From Ignelater luminosus (Eukaryota > Arthropoda > Insecta > Coleoptera > Elateridae): a DNA stretch of 64,000 nt. Below the pieces are notes generated by a model. It saw only the letters and a program-made list of their open reading frames with translations. It made no database searches and was not told where the DNA came from. How positions within the stretch are numbered: the stretch's first letter is position 1; every line of letters begins with the position of its first letter. A program made the translations under genes and the position numbers. Where the stretch lies: NCBI GenBank assembly GCA_011009095.1, contig VTPC01091010.1, forward strand, positions 16,612-80,611, read 5' to 3'. Positions 35,080 to 48,701 of the stretch are shown piece by piece.

Positions 35080-35735
35080 CCAATTTTTAGAAAAAGTGAA
35101 TTAAATGAACAAATCTTGACAAAAGTGACTGAAGTGAGAAAAAGTGAACGCATGGAAGCTCTGGAACCATTCAAACTCAAATGAATCGATTTCATTTTTA
35201 ACCAAACTATGAGAAAGTGTTTGGACAAATAATTTTTGCACAAAATCTTGATCAAGAAATTTATTTGGTGTGACCAAGCGTTAATGAAGAAGAAGAAGAC
35301 TGAATTATTATTGCAAGGATCTACAAATTTATTAAACAAAGACGAATCCTTTCAGAACCACGCAAATTTAAAAACGTCGATTTAATTTTTAACTAAACTA
35401 TGAGGGTATGTTTAAACAAATAACTTTTGCACAAACTTTTGACCAAGAAATTTCTTTGGTATGACCACGCGTCAACGAAGAAAAAGAAGACTGAATTATT
35501 ACTGCAAGGATCTACAAATTTGTTAATCATACAGTATTTGGACAGATAATTCTTGCCCAAGCTTTTGACCAAGAGATTTCTTTGGTGTGACCAAACGACA
35601 GTGAAGGCATTATTTGGAAAAGAAGACTGAATTATCACTGTAAGGATCTGCATATGTGTTAAACAAAGACGAATTGTTTCAGAATCATACAAATTTAAAA
35701 AAAATCGATTTCATTTTAAGAAATGTTGAGTCACG
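35080..35735 (+). repeat. Satellite-like array, block 2 (about 190-bp units, one shortened)
   Basis: The TGTGACCAAGCG-type motif occurs at 35269, 35460 and 35586, spacing 191 and 126, so the last interval has lost about 65 bp. Shared blocks are TGTTTGGACAAATAATTTTT, TTGACCAAGAAATTTCTTTGG, GAAGACTGAATTATTA and GCAAGGATCTACAAAT. Weak reading frames occur on the minus strand in these units, but they are not conserved as protein. Confidence 0.75.
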
Positions 35736-38700
35736 AATCTAAATAGTGAAAACATTTTTCTTCATTGCACTCTATAACTGGGAACTATTATGACATGAAT
35801 GAGAACCAAAATGTGATGGCAATAGACAGAAAGGTAGATTGTTCTTTACATTGCTGTAATTTCGTTTCTGTGTATCGCTGAAAATGTCTCGAAGATAGAA
35901 TGGAATTTTTGTTTTGTTTGTATATTGTTCGTCTGGCGTTCTACAAATAAAGACTGTAGTATCAACACTTAATTGGGAATTTGGAATTTGAAGTAGCTTA
36001 ACTTTTAGTTTTTGTGCAAAATTCCAAAATATATTTTTAAACCCGTTCGAAAGTGAGTTTGAGAACTATAACAATATACAGGCTATTTTTGAGATGATGG
36101 AAGTATCAATCAGTTTGCAAACTAGAAGGAAACAAGATTAATTGTAAATTGACGTAATACTGGCGAGTAAGAATCATCCAATTTTTGACAGATTATCTAG
36201 TATTTCAACTTTCAGTTTGGACAACTGCCAACATTATTAGTATACTTTTTGTTATTTTATTTATTTGATTTTTTATACTGTAAGGTTTTAATTCTTATGT
36301 TTCTTCCATATAAATATTTTGCAGTAACCAGGGACGGATTAACACAGTTTTGCGCCTTAGGCTGATAACAATTTGGTGCCTATGTTATGATGTGCATATG
36401 TAATTAAAATATGGAGAACCTGTTGGATAATAGGTACGCTCCAACTATGAGCAATTCACTTAAGTAGAATCCCAGCACTGACATTCAGCAGTTTATCTGT
36501 AAAGTTTCATTTTCAGTGATTGCAATTGTACTAGGTGGTCAAAAGATTTCTTACCAAATAGGAAAAACTTATCAGATACAATATAAGCGACTGTCTAAAC
36601 AGTTCTGATAATTACGTTATATTTTTCTGAACACAACTACTACATTGCATGTAAATATCTCGTGGAAATTCAAAGCTCATTACATCTTTAATTGTTGCTT
36701 CGACACCATTAAGGTTCACTTAACCACCCGGAATTGGTGATTTCAGGTTTGCAAGAATTGTGTATGAAATGATTTTAGATTTGTTCCTATAAATGAAATT
36801 TAACAATTTGTATTGTATTTGTATCGAGTTTTTCAATAATTTTCTCCTTAAGAAGGGCCATGTAAAGCAAAATCGACAGGCACGGCATGCCGAGTTTTGA
36901 TTTGAATAATAATCATATCTGTCAGTTGAAAATGTCAAATTTAATTTACTATGACATGTAAGTAGATATACGTATGTTCATTATTGTATGACCACCCTTA
37001 AATAAGTATATATTATACTATTTAGCTATAGCTTTGATTTTGATTACTCTACTTACCAATGAAAACAAACTTGAAGTGATTCGTGTGGGTTTCGATTATC
37101 ACTGTAAATTATAATAAAATAACAATAAATTTATATAATTGAAACATAACAATATAGGACGCATCTATGGTCATTGCGTAGTAGTTACGGTTCTTTTTCC
37201 ATTGCATTTTAAGATGGAAATGAGGAGTTGAATATTAAAAATAAATTTATAAAGTACATAAGTAGTTATTATTTCCATCGTAAATATCTTTCAAAGGAAA
37301 CAGTTCTAATCCGAAAAGTAGATGGATTGTAGAATGAATAGCAAAAATGCCAAATTTCAAAAATGGAAGGACAATATCTGTCGGTATTCTTTTTGTAAAT
37401 CATTGGTTGACACTTCCGTTAATCCGTTGGAATTCATTAATAAAATAAATCAACAACGTGAATAGTGTGAGGCAAAAACCCTTGACGACCTTAGGTACCT
37501 GAAGCCCTACTATGGTTCACAAAAATAAACTGAAATTAGATGTTTAATTTGAAGTAATTTGAATTTTTACTACCGTGTTGAATTTCGTTCTGAAAATTTC
37601 TATTATGCCTAGTTTATTGAGGTTTGTCAGAATTTGTATGTTTATTGTATTCTTCTTCGGCATTTCGTGTTTATTACAGACAGCCGACAACTTTTGAGAA
37701 ATTCTTATTTGGGGGCAGGGAACTGTTGCAAACTGCAGTTTTAATTTTAACTTTTCGAATATCACTTTATGGTGTTTAGTGGGTACCTATTATAAATCTT
37801 GAAATATCTTTTGTGCCCAGTTTATCTTTAGAAGTCCGCATTTAAACCGACACTTAACAAAAAAAGAAGAAATGTATTTTTTGTGTGTCGATGTTTTATG
37901 AAATTTTTAAGAACAAATTTAATTGAAACAAAATTAATATTTCAATGGCGTCTTAAAGGTAAAAGAATTACGTTTGGTAATTAATTCCAGTTAAATGTTA
38001 ACCAGCAAGCCAAAGTATGTTCTTGAAAATAGGTCAAATGGCGATTTTGTTGTTTCTAGTATTATTGCATTGTTTTTCTTTAATATTTCTGTAAACTTGA
38101 AATTAAGCAATAAGTAACATTCTCTTTTTAGTTCGCATATTTTCTATTATACCTCGTATAACCGTGACTTTTTATTCACAAAAGTAACATTGTCACTGCC
38201 AAGTTTGTTTTTAAAAGTATTCATACAAAACAACCAGAACTTATCAAATTACCAACGCACATACAGACATTTCCCCGAACCCCTAATATACAATGCCTGT
38301 ATGCATTTCCACTTCTGCCGGTGATGAGAACATTCAAGCCCGTTTCATCCTCTTTAGAGGGTCCTGACGTACAGTGATATAAAGGCCCCTACCAATTTAA
38401 TTTTGAATGCATTGCAGTATTCATCGCGAATAAGCATATACAAAATTTAGAGAATGAAAATATAACTTTTGTAACGTTTATTTCAAATTTTTTCCAGTAA
38501 AATATTAGATTTATTAAAATAAAAATTTGATTATATGAGTTTTTTACTTTTTTGAAAATTATGTTAATAAATGAACTAACACACTAATAAAGTTGAATTG
38601 TTTAAAACAGTTGAATGTTTCTTTCACGCGTTGAAAACTTTGTTTTGTTTCAAGTAAACGGCGTTGTTTTTTTTCTTATCAAGTCAGAAACATGAACGTC

Positions 38701-41700
38701 GTACTGAAAGCAAACAAAAAAGTGGGTTATATGATTAAAATTTAAAACCTTTGGCTAAAAAATGTTACAAGAGTAAAACAGCTTTTCTGCCTTTCCAAAA
38801 GATTTACACAAACTGGCAGATTTGCGTTGGCGAACTCGCCGTATTATTAATCCTGTCGACCATTTTCATTTGACACGGGTTGGCGTGCCGAGAGCAACTG
38901 GCAAAAGGCCGGTACTCAAATTTAGAAATGATTAGGAAGTAAATGACACACCGAAGTATTTAAAAATCACAGTTTTTAATTTTGATTGTTTTCAGTATAA
39001 ATCTTTATTAACGTCTAATAAAAGAAGAGGTTACAAGTACTATTTTTATTTCCTACAAGCAAGGAATTTAATAATACTTTATTACAGTTCTACGTTATTA
39101 TTACCACAACTTTAGCTTTGATATGTACTACCAAGAATCTGAAAGGCATTTATTCCAGGTTACTTATTAAGGTCTGAAAAACAATTATATAAACGTAAAG
39201 AAATGTCAATCTTGGAATAAGATGAATTTCTGTGATTCTGTCTTCGTTTTCTTGCATTTCCTAACGTCAGTTTCTTTCAAATGCGTCAACGAAACTCAAT
39301 AATTCCATAAATCTGGGGAAAGCGTCGCTTCCAGATTGACGGTGGGAGATTAAAGGAAACGTCTTCTATGTTGGAGTGTCACATAAATGCATTCATGAAC
39401 CTACAAAACAAGTGACGGAACTTTTCTTGATTGTATGGAATTTCATCAGTTCAGATTGACCGAAACCGTTGCTTCACGTATGTTTCCTTTTTATTTTGTA
39501 TTCATTAAGTTACTGAATCTCTTCGGGTTTGATTGATTCATAATAGAGGATATTTCTATTTTTAACCCAAAATGTTAATTGGTCACCAAAAAGGGAAGAA
39601 TTCTCATCGATCTCGACAGAAAAGGTCCGATCATAAAAAATAGGAGCATTCTAACACCTATACAATATTTACAAGGAAACCGTCCGTTTTCCGAAAGGAA
39701 AATGAGACGCAGTTAAAAAAGTTTTGCGGTTTCAACTTTTAGGATGGTTAATAAATAATATTAGGACTGACTATAAAAAATCCAAGATTAACTTTAAGGG
39801 GTCCCGACCAAACGGATGGATTTTACAAAGAAACTAATATTTTGATCTAGTCAGAACGATATCAATTTTTTTTGTAACTTGATTATAGTCGATGGTATCG
39901 ATCAAGATCTTGAATTGTACACATTAAATAAAAGGGTCAAGAGACTAAAAACAATGCTATTTGTTGGTTTTTGGATTTTGCAAATTGAGAATTTTATTAA
40001 GTAAATTCGTTTAGATTTTTGATGCGCAATAAAAAATACGAAAAGTAAGATATTTTCCGTTTTTGTGCATCACTAGTTTTGAGAATGGAAAAAGGGGAAA
40101 TATCATCAAGATAAAATGGTTTTTCTACTAAAATAATTTTTATATCCATAATAAAATAATGCAAACTTTATGTTAAGACCAAAAAGCTTTTAGATATTTT
40201 TTGCCTGTTATGTTTGAGAATATTTCAGTTTTTATTACGTTTACCTTCGTATTAAAATAAGCTAGCATATTTTTGTCTTGTTAGGCTTAACATTTTATGA
40301 ACTCGAGTTCAATAAAACTTTAAAAATCAGAAATCATTAATAAAATATTTGTTTATGTTTATATGTCAATGTAAACAAAACTTGAATGAGTCATAATTTT
40401 CACCTGCAATAAAAACGTAAGTAGTTGTCATTAATAATACGTTAAAAATTCCAGTAGCTTTGTTTAGATTATCTTTACAACAGACCGCGTGTTTCATTAT
40501 CTTTTCCTATTTTTAAGTAGTATTTCTATTTTTAAATACTAATTTAAATCAAATTAATTCAATAAATTTTGAAGTATCGATGATTCATTTCGCATGAATG
40601 AATAAAAAATGAAATAATCTCTTCGCCGTTTTCATTGTGCGCCATTCGTTTTGTAAGAAACCCGACCGTTTTTAGTGTTTCGTAACGGCTCCTGTATATG
40701 TCATTTAATGTTTTACGAGCTGGCTACATTACTACTTTAGCTACTCAATCTTGAAACGATTTGTCTATGCAAAACCATTTCAGTTACGTGTTTTTGATCC
40801 ATTACTCATGACTTTGATTGATTACGGGTATTCCTATTTCGTTTGATCTATTTCTGATGAGGGCATTAAAAGTTAAAAGACGAGCCTTTCTGTTAAATGT
40901 TTTCATGCGAACGTATCCCTCGTCGTTGGTTAACGTGATTTTAACGGGATGGATGGGAAGCGCTCTGTTTATCAATTTGATAAACGGCCAACAGGATTGT
41001 TGTTATTTTGTCTCGATATCCTGGCTATATATCCAATATAATATTGCATACTGCTAGCCAAATTCAGAGGGGATATTCCTATGTTGCCACTAGGTGACAT
41101 AAGGCCGGTCGAGTGCGGCTTGGTATTGATTGGCGAGGCAGAATCTGGCAACATCGTATGTTACGGAGCACTGCGCTGCACTTGCTCCTTTGCACTCTTA
41201 TACCAACTCTTGTTATTTTAACGTACTATACTCTCGACTATACCTTTATTATCTGGAACTACTTCCCTTTGAATGCGATTATTTTTTAAAATTACTCCAA
41301 GGATTTCCCCCACGCTATCTCGACCTTCCCTTGTCTTTCTTTTCGTGAACATACCTACATTTAATTGTTTACATTTTAATAACTCACTTTTTTCATTCTT
41401 TAGTAATTGACTTTCCAGCATCTTCATTTCGTGTTTGTTGAAAATTTCTGAATTAATAATTAATAAAGAAAAATTAAATTGAAATCCGAGGTTCAGAAAT
41501 TACTAAAACGATTCTTTCTGGCAGTTGATGTATTTCTTGAAGAAAAGGAATTTTAATAATAATTCTATTTTTGGAAATATTACGATTGCCCCGAAGCAAA
41601 TCTTAGTTTGCCTCGAAATTATTTACTTAATTACCTGAAAATTTACGCAAAAAATATTTTTGTTTTAACGTCAAAAACATGCACGGTAATTAAAATCATT

Positions 41701-43029
41701 TGACGAAAATCACCTCTAGCATTTTTCACGAATTTACATGCATGAGCAGTTAAGTGTTTTTAATCGAATTAAACGATAAAGACTTTTCCAAGCACTTGGT
41801 TTTTACCATAAACCGTATTTTCCTTTTTAGAAGAATTAATGATTAATTTAATTTCGTCGGAATTTTCTGAGTTAAAACATTGTTATTCTTCTGGTGTTTG
41901 TATTTAACATTACAAATATTTAATGAGGAATCTGACACTGTTTATTCAACCATTCTTGAAAAGTAACAAAATATTATGAAAGTTTAAAATGCTCCCGAAT
42001 TTGAAATTGAATTATTTTGCAAGGTTTTACTGTTGTTTTTAACCGCGTGGTTTTTACTTTTTACTTTTTATTCGGGGGTATATTTTGGAATTCTTAATTA
42101 GTAATTCTTTCACTAACATTAAAATTCTTTTGTTTCTGTATAATTTTAAACTCTCAATTTTTTGGGAGTTTTAATATATTGAAATGCGAATTGTTTTCTG
42201 AACAGGATTAACTCATTCTTTATCTGAAGTTTCAAACTTTTTAGAATAATTGAACGTTGTTAAAAACAAAATAGAGAAGAGTACTTTAACATTCCGGTTA
42301 AATTGAAATTTTACTCAAGTTGCGATTTAAAATTATTTACATTTATATTAATGTAAGGATTTATCTATGAAACTGCGCAGTAATTATACATATGTAATGT
42401 ATGTACATATATCAGTTACAGTTCGTCATTCTATATTTACGACTGATATTGATTGTATTCTTGTTTTAATTGTTTATAGTAGAGAAGAATTGTAATTGTA
42501 TTATAGTAATACGAATTTGTTATTATTCTAACTTTTACAAGCGTATTATTTCATAATAATGGCGGGTTTAATTAAAATTTAATTTTAAATTAAATTTTAA
42601 AATGTGTAATTTCATTAGAAACTAAATGAAACTCTAATGTTTTATATAAAAAGATATATAATATACAATTAACGTTAAAAGTTTCTACAAATATTATTTT
42701 AGTATGATCTGTTGACTTTTAGATAAAATTAGAAAACATATCCAAAGAAATTTTGTAATTATGAAAAATTTTAATATTTTAAGAATTATCATTTAACTGA
42801 TGCATTTTGTTTTACTTTTATTATAAGATTAAAATACTATCTTAACTATTTGAAACCGTGCCATTAGATAACAAAATAATTAAGCAATGCACGCCGTATA
42901 TCAGATTAGATGGGTAAATTTACATAATATGGTACAGATGTCCTAAGAGCAGCCTAATAACTATTGGTTACAAGATTTGATATTATGAAAACTGAATACA
43001 TTTAAAGTTTTACAAAAAAAAATGTATTT
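35736..43029 (+). other. Intronic sequence, no gene recognised
   Basis: About 7.3 kb of AT-rich sequence. GC-richer islands occur at 38275-38400, 38820-38920 and 41060-41180; the last includes an inverted pair ATGTTGCCA (about 41080) and TGGCAACAT (about 41145). None has exon-like splice signals with a conserved frame. A GATA-type palindrome at 40967-40985 is listed separately. Confidence 0.5.
40967..40985. promoter_or_regulatory. Perfect palindrome of two inverted GATA-type sites
   Basis: GTTTATCAA and TTGATAAAC flank a single T. Each arm contains TTATCA/TGATAA, a GATA-factor-type core. A 9+1+9 palindrome may arise by chance at this scale, so binding is only suggested. Confidence 0.25.
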
Positions 43030-43090
43030 TGATTTCCAATACTTTTCGTCAGCTACATAGACCGACGCTCTAATCAACTGAGCTACAAAA
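43030..43090 (-). repeat. tRNA-like SINE head, minus-strand copy
   Basis: On the minus strand GTAGCTCAGTTGATTAGAG (43086 down to 43068) is a good polymerase III A box and D arm. It is followed by an anticodon-like arm TCGGT-CTATGTA-GCTGA with loop triplet ATG, and a degraded T arm (GTATTGGAAATCAAAATAC). The acceptor stem does not pair, so it is not a functional tRNA. It is homologous to the plus-strand copy next to it. Confidence 0.6.
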
Positions 43091-43097
43091 ACGTTGT

Positions 43098-43170
43098 TAT
43101 TGCAGTTGTTCATTTGGTTAGTGCATCGATGTAGTTAACCAAAGGACGGATGTTGAAATCCCGTCCCTGA
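43098..43170 (+). repeat. tRNA-like SINE head, plus-strand copy
   Basis: TTGTTCATTTGGTTAGTGC (about 43106-43124) is an A-box-like segment. It is followed by ATGTAGTTAACCAAAGGACG and the T-arm-like GGATGTTGAAATCCCGTCC (43148-43166), whose stem pairs (GGACG with CGTCC). The GTTAACC.AAAGG spacing recalls an Asn-type tRNA. It lacks a clear acceptor stem, so a SINE promoter fits better than a tRNA gene. Confidence 0.6.
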
Positions 43171-43249
43171 TCGAAACTGTTGCTATATATGTATTAACTT
43201 GTTCAAAATTATATATTAAGTTATTAACATAAAGTATGTATACTTTATA

Positions 43250-43636
43250 CAGGGTGTCTCGCAAATGAGCGTACATATTAATACTTAAGTCGAAAGTAAG
43301 CCTGATCATTTCTATAAATGCCACTGTACTGGTGGTGAGAGTACCTAAATTAATTTTTATTGTAAAACTATGCAGAAGATCCTATCTGAATGTTGCACGT
43401 ATTTTTCAAGATATTGAAAAAACAATTTATTAGCAATTTCTGCCAAGAGCTCTTGAAGGCAATAATCAATGCAGAAATTTGCCTGACGGTAATAACAATA
43501 AAAAAAAAAGATATCTTGAAATGAAGCTTTGGCACCATCTAACTTCAAAACTGTGCACTTCGGGACAGAAGGCTTAATTTTGACTCGGGAATCTGCCGTT
43601 TTTAGCAATACTCCCGTTCATCTCAGAAGTACCCTG
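43250..43636. mobile_element. 387-bp MITE with CAGGGT ends at TA
   Basis: CAGGGTGTCTCGCAAATGAG at 43250 and, inverted from 43636, CAGGGTACTTCTGAGATGAA are similar over about 30 bases, and TA lies immediately outside both. This is the pattern of a non-autonomous mariner-like element. It sits just after the pair of tRNA-like heads. The interior has short open frames but no transposase motif. Confidence 0.7.
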
Positions 43637-46600
43637 TATTCAGATTCTGATGATGTCATCGACGCCAAATAAATTTTCTAAGTAAACTGGAATATTTACA
43701 CATTGAAAACATAGCGTCTCGAAAATCTCTTTCGCTAATTGCAAACAGTCAGTAAAACATTAAAATCTTTTTTTCCCTCCATTTGAAGAACAACTGTCTT
43801 TTAACACTCGAATACAGTAGACTATGAATATCACAAAACAGTTTTACTCTTTTATTGCACATCTAAAGTTATAACCAATCAATGTTCTGTCCATTCGGCA
43901 GCATTTTCATTAGATGCATACATAGAAGCAGATTCTATAAGCTTGGAAGATCTCCTTTTGTCATCATACAAACGTGCCCTAGAAAATCAGAATTATATGA
44001 GAAAACTCCAATCGTTGGACATAATCCTACTGCATTGAGTTATATAACAAAACCAACAAATAACAAACGACTGATATTGAATGGTTTTGATCCATTCAAG
44101 ATTGTTTTTGGATCTCTAATTATTTTGACAAAGACAAAGAATTTCTTCTCTGGTTGTTGAGTGTCCATAACAATTCCAAAGTTGAATTCTTTTGCGTGAC
44201 TGATACAAATGAAGAGGAACTTGACTTTTGGAAATTTTCTTGCTGACTTCTGACCACGGTCTAAGAATCGCTACACTACCGTAACCACTATCTATAATAT
44301 TTCATCTTTCACTAGGGATTCTGCATAGTAATATTAAATAATTGTTTGTTAATTTTGTCCGCATTACCATATGGATTATTTCAATTGGTGAATTGGGCAA
44401 ATATGGTAGATGATCAGAAGATTGTCATGTCAAGAATTAACTTTTTTACTTGATGTTTTACGAACTACGAAGAATATGTGACCACACATTGATAGTGTGT
44501 GTACTTATACGTATTGCCGATGTTACTATTAAACGAAGAAAACAATAATCTTATAAAAAATATAAAAACTTGTCATCTATTGAAATTTTTCTGGATTGAA
44601 CTGTCTGTTTTCCTAGTAAAAGGTAGCTCGGAATTATTTTATTTATTAATTGGAAGCAGCGCTTCAATTATCAATATTGTCTAAGGATCATAATCAACGA
44701 CAACAGCATCTTCACTGAAAAATATAAATGCCCAAATGGAATTTGGAGGGTAACCAAGAGAAAAGAAGAAAGCGCATCACAAGCAAATTAAGACGGGATA
44801 ATAGAGGGAGAGTGGAAGAAACGATGAAGTAAGAAGTCAATTCTGGAGGAAGTTAAAGTGTGTACACTATATTATTATCCAGGATGGACAGTCGAAGATA
44901 AGTGTTTAGGATGCAAGAATGCAAGCAGTGCCAACAATAATGACTTAAAAAATATCATAAAGGGAACGTTACGTTAAGATTGGATTAATCATTCAGTTTG
45001 GTTTAAGAAAGCTTGCAATATCCTAGAATCATATCAGATTTAGTCCATTTTGTATTTATAATTGAGTTGAACATTAGCCTTTTCACGATTATTCTTTTAG
45101 GAAGATTTTCGATGACAGACTTATAATATTGTACATTGATGCAGTGTTCAAAATCATGTGAATACCACCAACAAAATTCTTGTAAAAATTGCCAATTTAC
45201 AAGTATGATAGCATCATAACCTAGTATTAGGAATGTGAATAATAAACACAAAAGTAAACAAAAAGGGCAGTTTAATAATTTTCATTCATAATGCACAATG
45301 CAGTCATCACGTGACTGCCATAATAAATGACGAAGGGGTTGGAATCAAAACCACCTAAAGTGACAACTTTTGTTGAAATATAAGTGCAGTTTGCAGTACT
45401 GTAGAAGGCTTTGATTTAGTGCTAAAATATCAAAGTGATATATGAAACCCAAACTTCAACTTCATTATCTCAAAATAACATTTACAGCACTTACAGGCTG
45501 TTTTCGTTTTAACGCCTTCAAATAATTTTTACTAATTTATTACTTCTTCCAAACGCAATACGTGTCAACACCATTGACCCTTTTTTGACCTCTCATAATT
45601 CCTTACTCTTTATTAGTTCTGCACTCTAGTTTAAACATATTTAACATTTGAAGGAAAGCAGATTTTATAATTTTTATTAACCCAAAAAGTTAGAGAGAAA
45701 AAATATAATTCTACTTTGAACAGTTATAGTTGTCAACACAAAGGTTTTACGCTGCCTAAAGACTATTGAATTTTAAAAATAATCATAACACTAGAATAAT
45801 TTAATTTCGCGATTAAGGTTATGTTTGATATTTATATATTACAAACAAAGAAATACTGATTGTGAGTAATGAACTCGGTTAAAATATTATTTTTCAAATG
45901 TACTGTCTTTTCTTATAAGAAGTGTTAAAACCTTGGAATTTACGTTCTTTTGAATTTATTTATTTGGTTAACAAGAATTATGAAATCAGTTTTCCCTTTA
46001 TGTGTTTAAAACTAGAGTTCAGAACTAATAAAAAGTAATACATTATGAGATCGAGAGAAACTGATCAAGTTACTGACACGCATTATTAGGCAATAAAATT
46101 AGTAGAAATTATTATGACAGTCTCATGCTGGCTGTATTTGTCCAAGAACATTCATTTATTAACATGCGCTTGTCAGTGATATAGCAATTTGTAAAAGATT
46201 GTGAATTGTTATGATTATGATTTATGATTAAATTATGAAAGCGCCCTTATAGTTTAATTTTTACTTTTGTATTTGCTTTATTACCACATTTTATTACGAT
46301 TTTATAACAAAAATGTGCAAAGTTCAGGTTTCCGTCTCCAATACATGCGGTGCATTTGTTTATAATAGAATTCAGAGTTGGCCATAATTTACAATTTCTA
46401 TGTATGACAGTGTACATGACATTGATGCTGTTCTCACTAAAAAAAGTTAACAGTTTATCATATTGCATATTTTTGTACACTGTAAAAATGAAGTTAAACC
46501 ACAGCCTACTCTGAATTCTATAAAAAAAATGCACTGTAGTAGTCTGTTCAACTTGAACTTCATATCGAATAAAATCTCGTCGTTGATGTCTCCAAATTAC

Positions 46601-48654
46601 TCATTATATAATTAACACGGATTCAACGCTTTTATTTACGGTATTATATTTATTACCCATGTTAGATTAGATTAATCATAATTAAATTCATTAAAACGAC
46701 ATTAAGGAAGTTTTAATGTTAAATATTTAATTTGTATTTAGAAATGTATATCCCCTTAAATCAAATTTTTGCGTGTTTATGTTATTTATATTCATATCCA
46801 CTAATATTTCTGGAAATAACTGAATTTTAAATACAAAATGAGTTATTATAAGAAATATATTTGATCGCGTGATTTTCTTTCATGCGATTGTTTTTTTTTC
46901 ATGAATGAAGTTATTGACTTTAAACTGTAGAAAAAATATTCTATCAATTAACCTATTAACCTTACCTGTAAATATTAATTGATGATTTATTATTATTGTC
47001 ATTTGTTATTAATTAATAATTGACGAGTTTGCTATGTATTGTAAATAATGGAATCGAAAGATAGCTTTCTCTATTTGAAACTGCATTTTATTAAAAAACA
47101 AAAAATAAAAGTTTCCATTAATTACTTTTGTTATGATTTAAAACAAAAGTCTCTTTTTATTTGAAAAATGCAGTAAATTGAATCTCGAATCGTTTTAGAT
47201 TTTTATTTTCAAACGATTTGTTACAAATTGGCTTGTTGCTGTTGCTTCTGTTTTTTTCTTCCGTGATTATCGAAGACTCCAATTAAGGTCTATTAAATTG
47301 TGGCGCTTAATAAAAAGGCAGAAACGACGAAACCAATTAAATTAACAAAGGACAGTCATTAAGAGGTAATCTTAATATAAATTAATACTGAATTTAAGTA
47401 GTTACTAGTATAATTAAAGAGGGATAATAAATAATACCAATTTTATGTCCGGAATTATTAGCATTACGTGTAAGAAGCTTATTTCTGTTGGATTCTTCAG
47501 ATATGCAAGAAAATTCTATATTAATTTAATCGTTATTTAAAATTGAAGATTTTTGTTCTTTCTGTGGGTTTATTCCAATTTAAAAGACGGGAAGTTTTAT
47601 GTGTACCTTTTGGGTTTTGACTTTCTCGAGAGTTGGTGGCCTGAGCAATTCCAATTGTCTTGTAAAGTATTTCCCTAAACTGTTGGTTTTTATAAAAAGA
47701 AATAAGGATTTACAGATGTTTGTGAAATACATCATTCCGTCCATTTGATTTAGTTCACATCGTTTTGTCTGGGCAGTTTTCGTTTGTTTATTTACCCTAC
47801 GGCATTTATGGATATCTGTTTATTTTCTCCTGATTTTCGTTCTTCAAACGACAGAAATCGCCTTTTATGTTTATAGAGACTAAATTTCCAATTTCGTTGC
47901 TTCCTTGAGGCGTCATTTTTAAAATAATGACTTCTTTAAATGTAATAGGTATAACTCTTGTGGTCTTTTCTTAGGTTAAATGACCCCTTACACAAACCAC
48001 CTGCCGGGCTGTTGTCCGATTGAAGAGCGCTGACGGGCTTCACATCCGGTAAAAGTATGTTCTCGCTTCCAACGTTTGATTAAACTAGCTCTAAAGCATT
48101 TTATGTGTGTGTTTCCTATTTTCAAACACGGTTAAGCATCGTTTATTTTCTTTTGATGGATATTAACGCGTTTCATCGAAGAATGATCAAAATGTTCTGT
48201 GCAGTTTTCCTACTGAAAGTAATTTAATAATGGACGCAGAGGTTTGTAAGATACATTTCCATTATTATTGATCTTCTTAAACAAACAACGAATGGCAATT
48301 ATAATGATCAGAAGGAAAAATGTAGTTCATTCTGAATTGAGCTCGGTTATATTACCTTGGAAATGCCTTAATGCTTTCCATTATTGACAACGAGGATAAA
48401 CACTTTAGTTTCAAAGGAAAATACTCGACGTTTCCCTGACGTTATATCAACATCGTTAGCAGTAACTGTAATTTTAACTTAATTTCTGTCTCATTTTCTT
48501 ATCACAAGTTATATAGTAAGAAAATTTCAATACAAATTCTCAATTCTCATGTTTCTATCAAAATATACATTGTGAGTTGACATTTTAAAAATCTAAAAAA
48601 TATATAAATGAACATAAAAATTATTTTTCTAAGATTAAAAAACATTAAAGAGTG
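43637..48654 (+). other. Intronic sequence, no gene recognised
   Basis: AT-rich. A purine-rich tract lies at 44750-44860. A GC-richer block at 47972-48050 follows a fine acceptor-like TTGTGGTCTTTTCTTAG but has stops in all three frames. Other open frames (43882-44160, 46247-46534) show no known motif. Confidence 0.5.
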
Positions 48655-48701
48655 CCCACAGCCTTAAATAGTGATTATAGTTAATTAGTTAAGGCTGTGG
48701 G
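48655..48701. repeat. Perfect 13-bp hairpin with a 21-base loop
   Basis: CCCACAGCCTTAA at 48655-48667 pairs exactly with TTAAGGCTGTGGG at 48689-48701, and GTG before it can pair with CAC two bases after it. The stem is GC-rich in very AT-rich surroundings. It is short for a microRNA precursor and matches no microRNA I remember. It may be a tiny foldback remnant. Confidence 0.65.

Noticed and set aside
34856..35692. Minus-strand proteins in the satellite region
   Set aside because: The similar peptides come from the tandem DNA units. The frames are not conserved from unit to unit and contain stops.
43030..43170. Functional tRNA genes
   Set aside because: The acceptor stems do not pair, one T arm is degraded and the anticodon arms are irregular, so SINE heads or pseudogenes fit better.
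47972..48050. Exon-like block after a good acceptor at 47975
   Set aside because: All three frames contain stops before the only possible donor (GTAAAAGT), and the content fits neither neighbour exon. It is at most a GC-richer regulatory patch.
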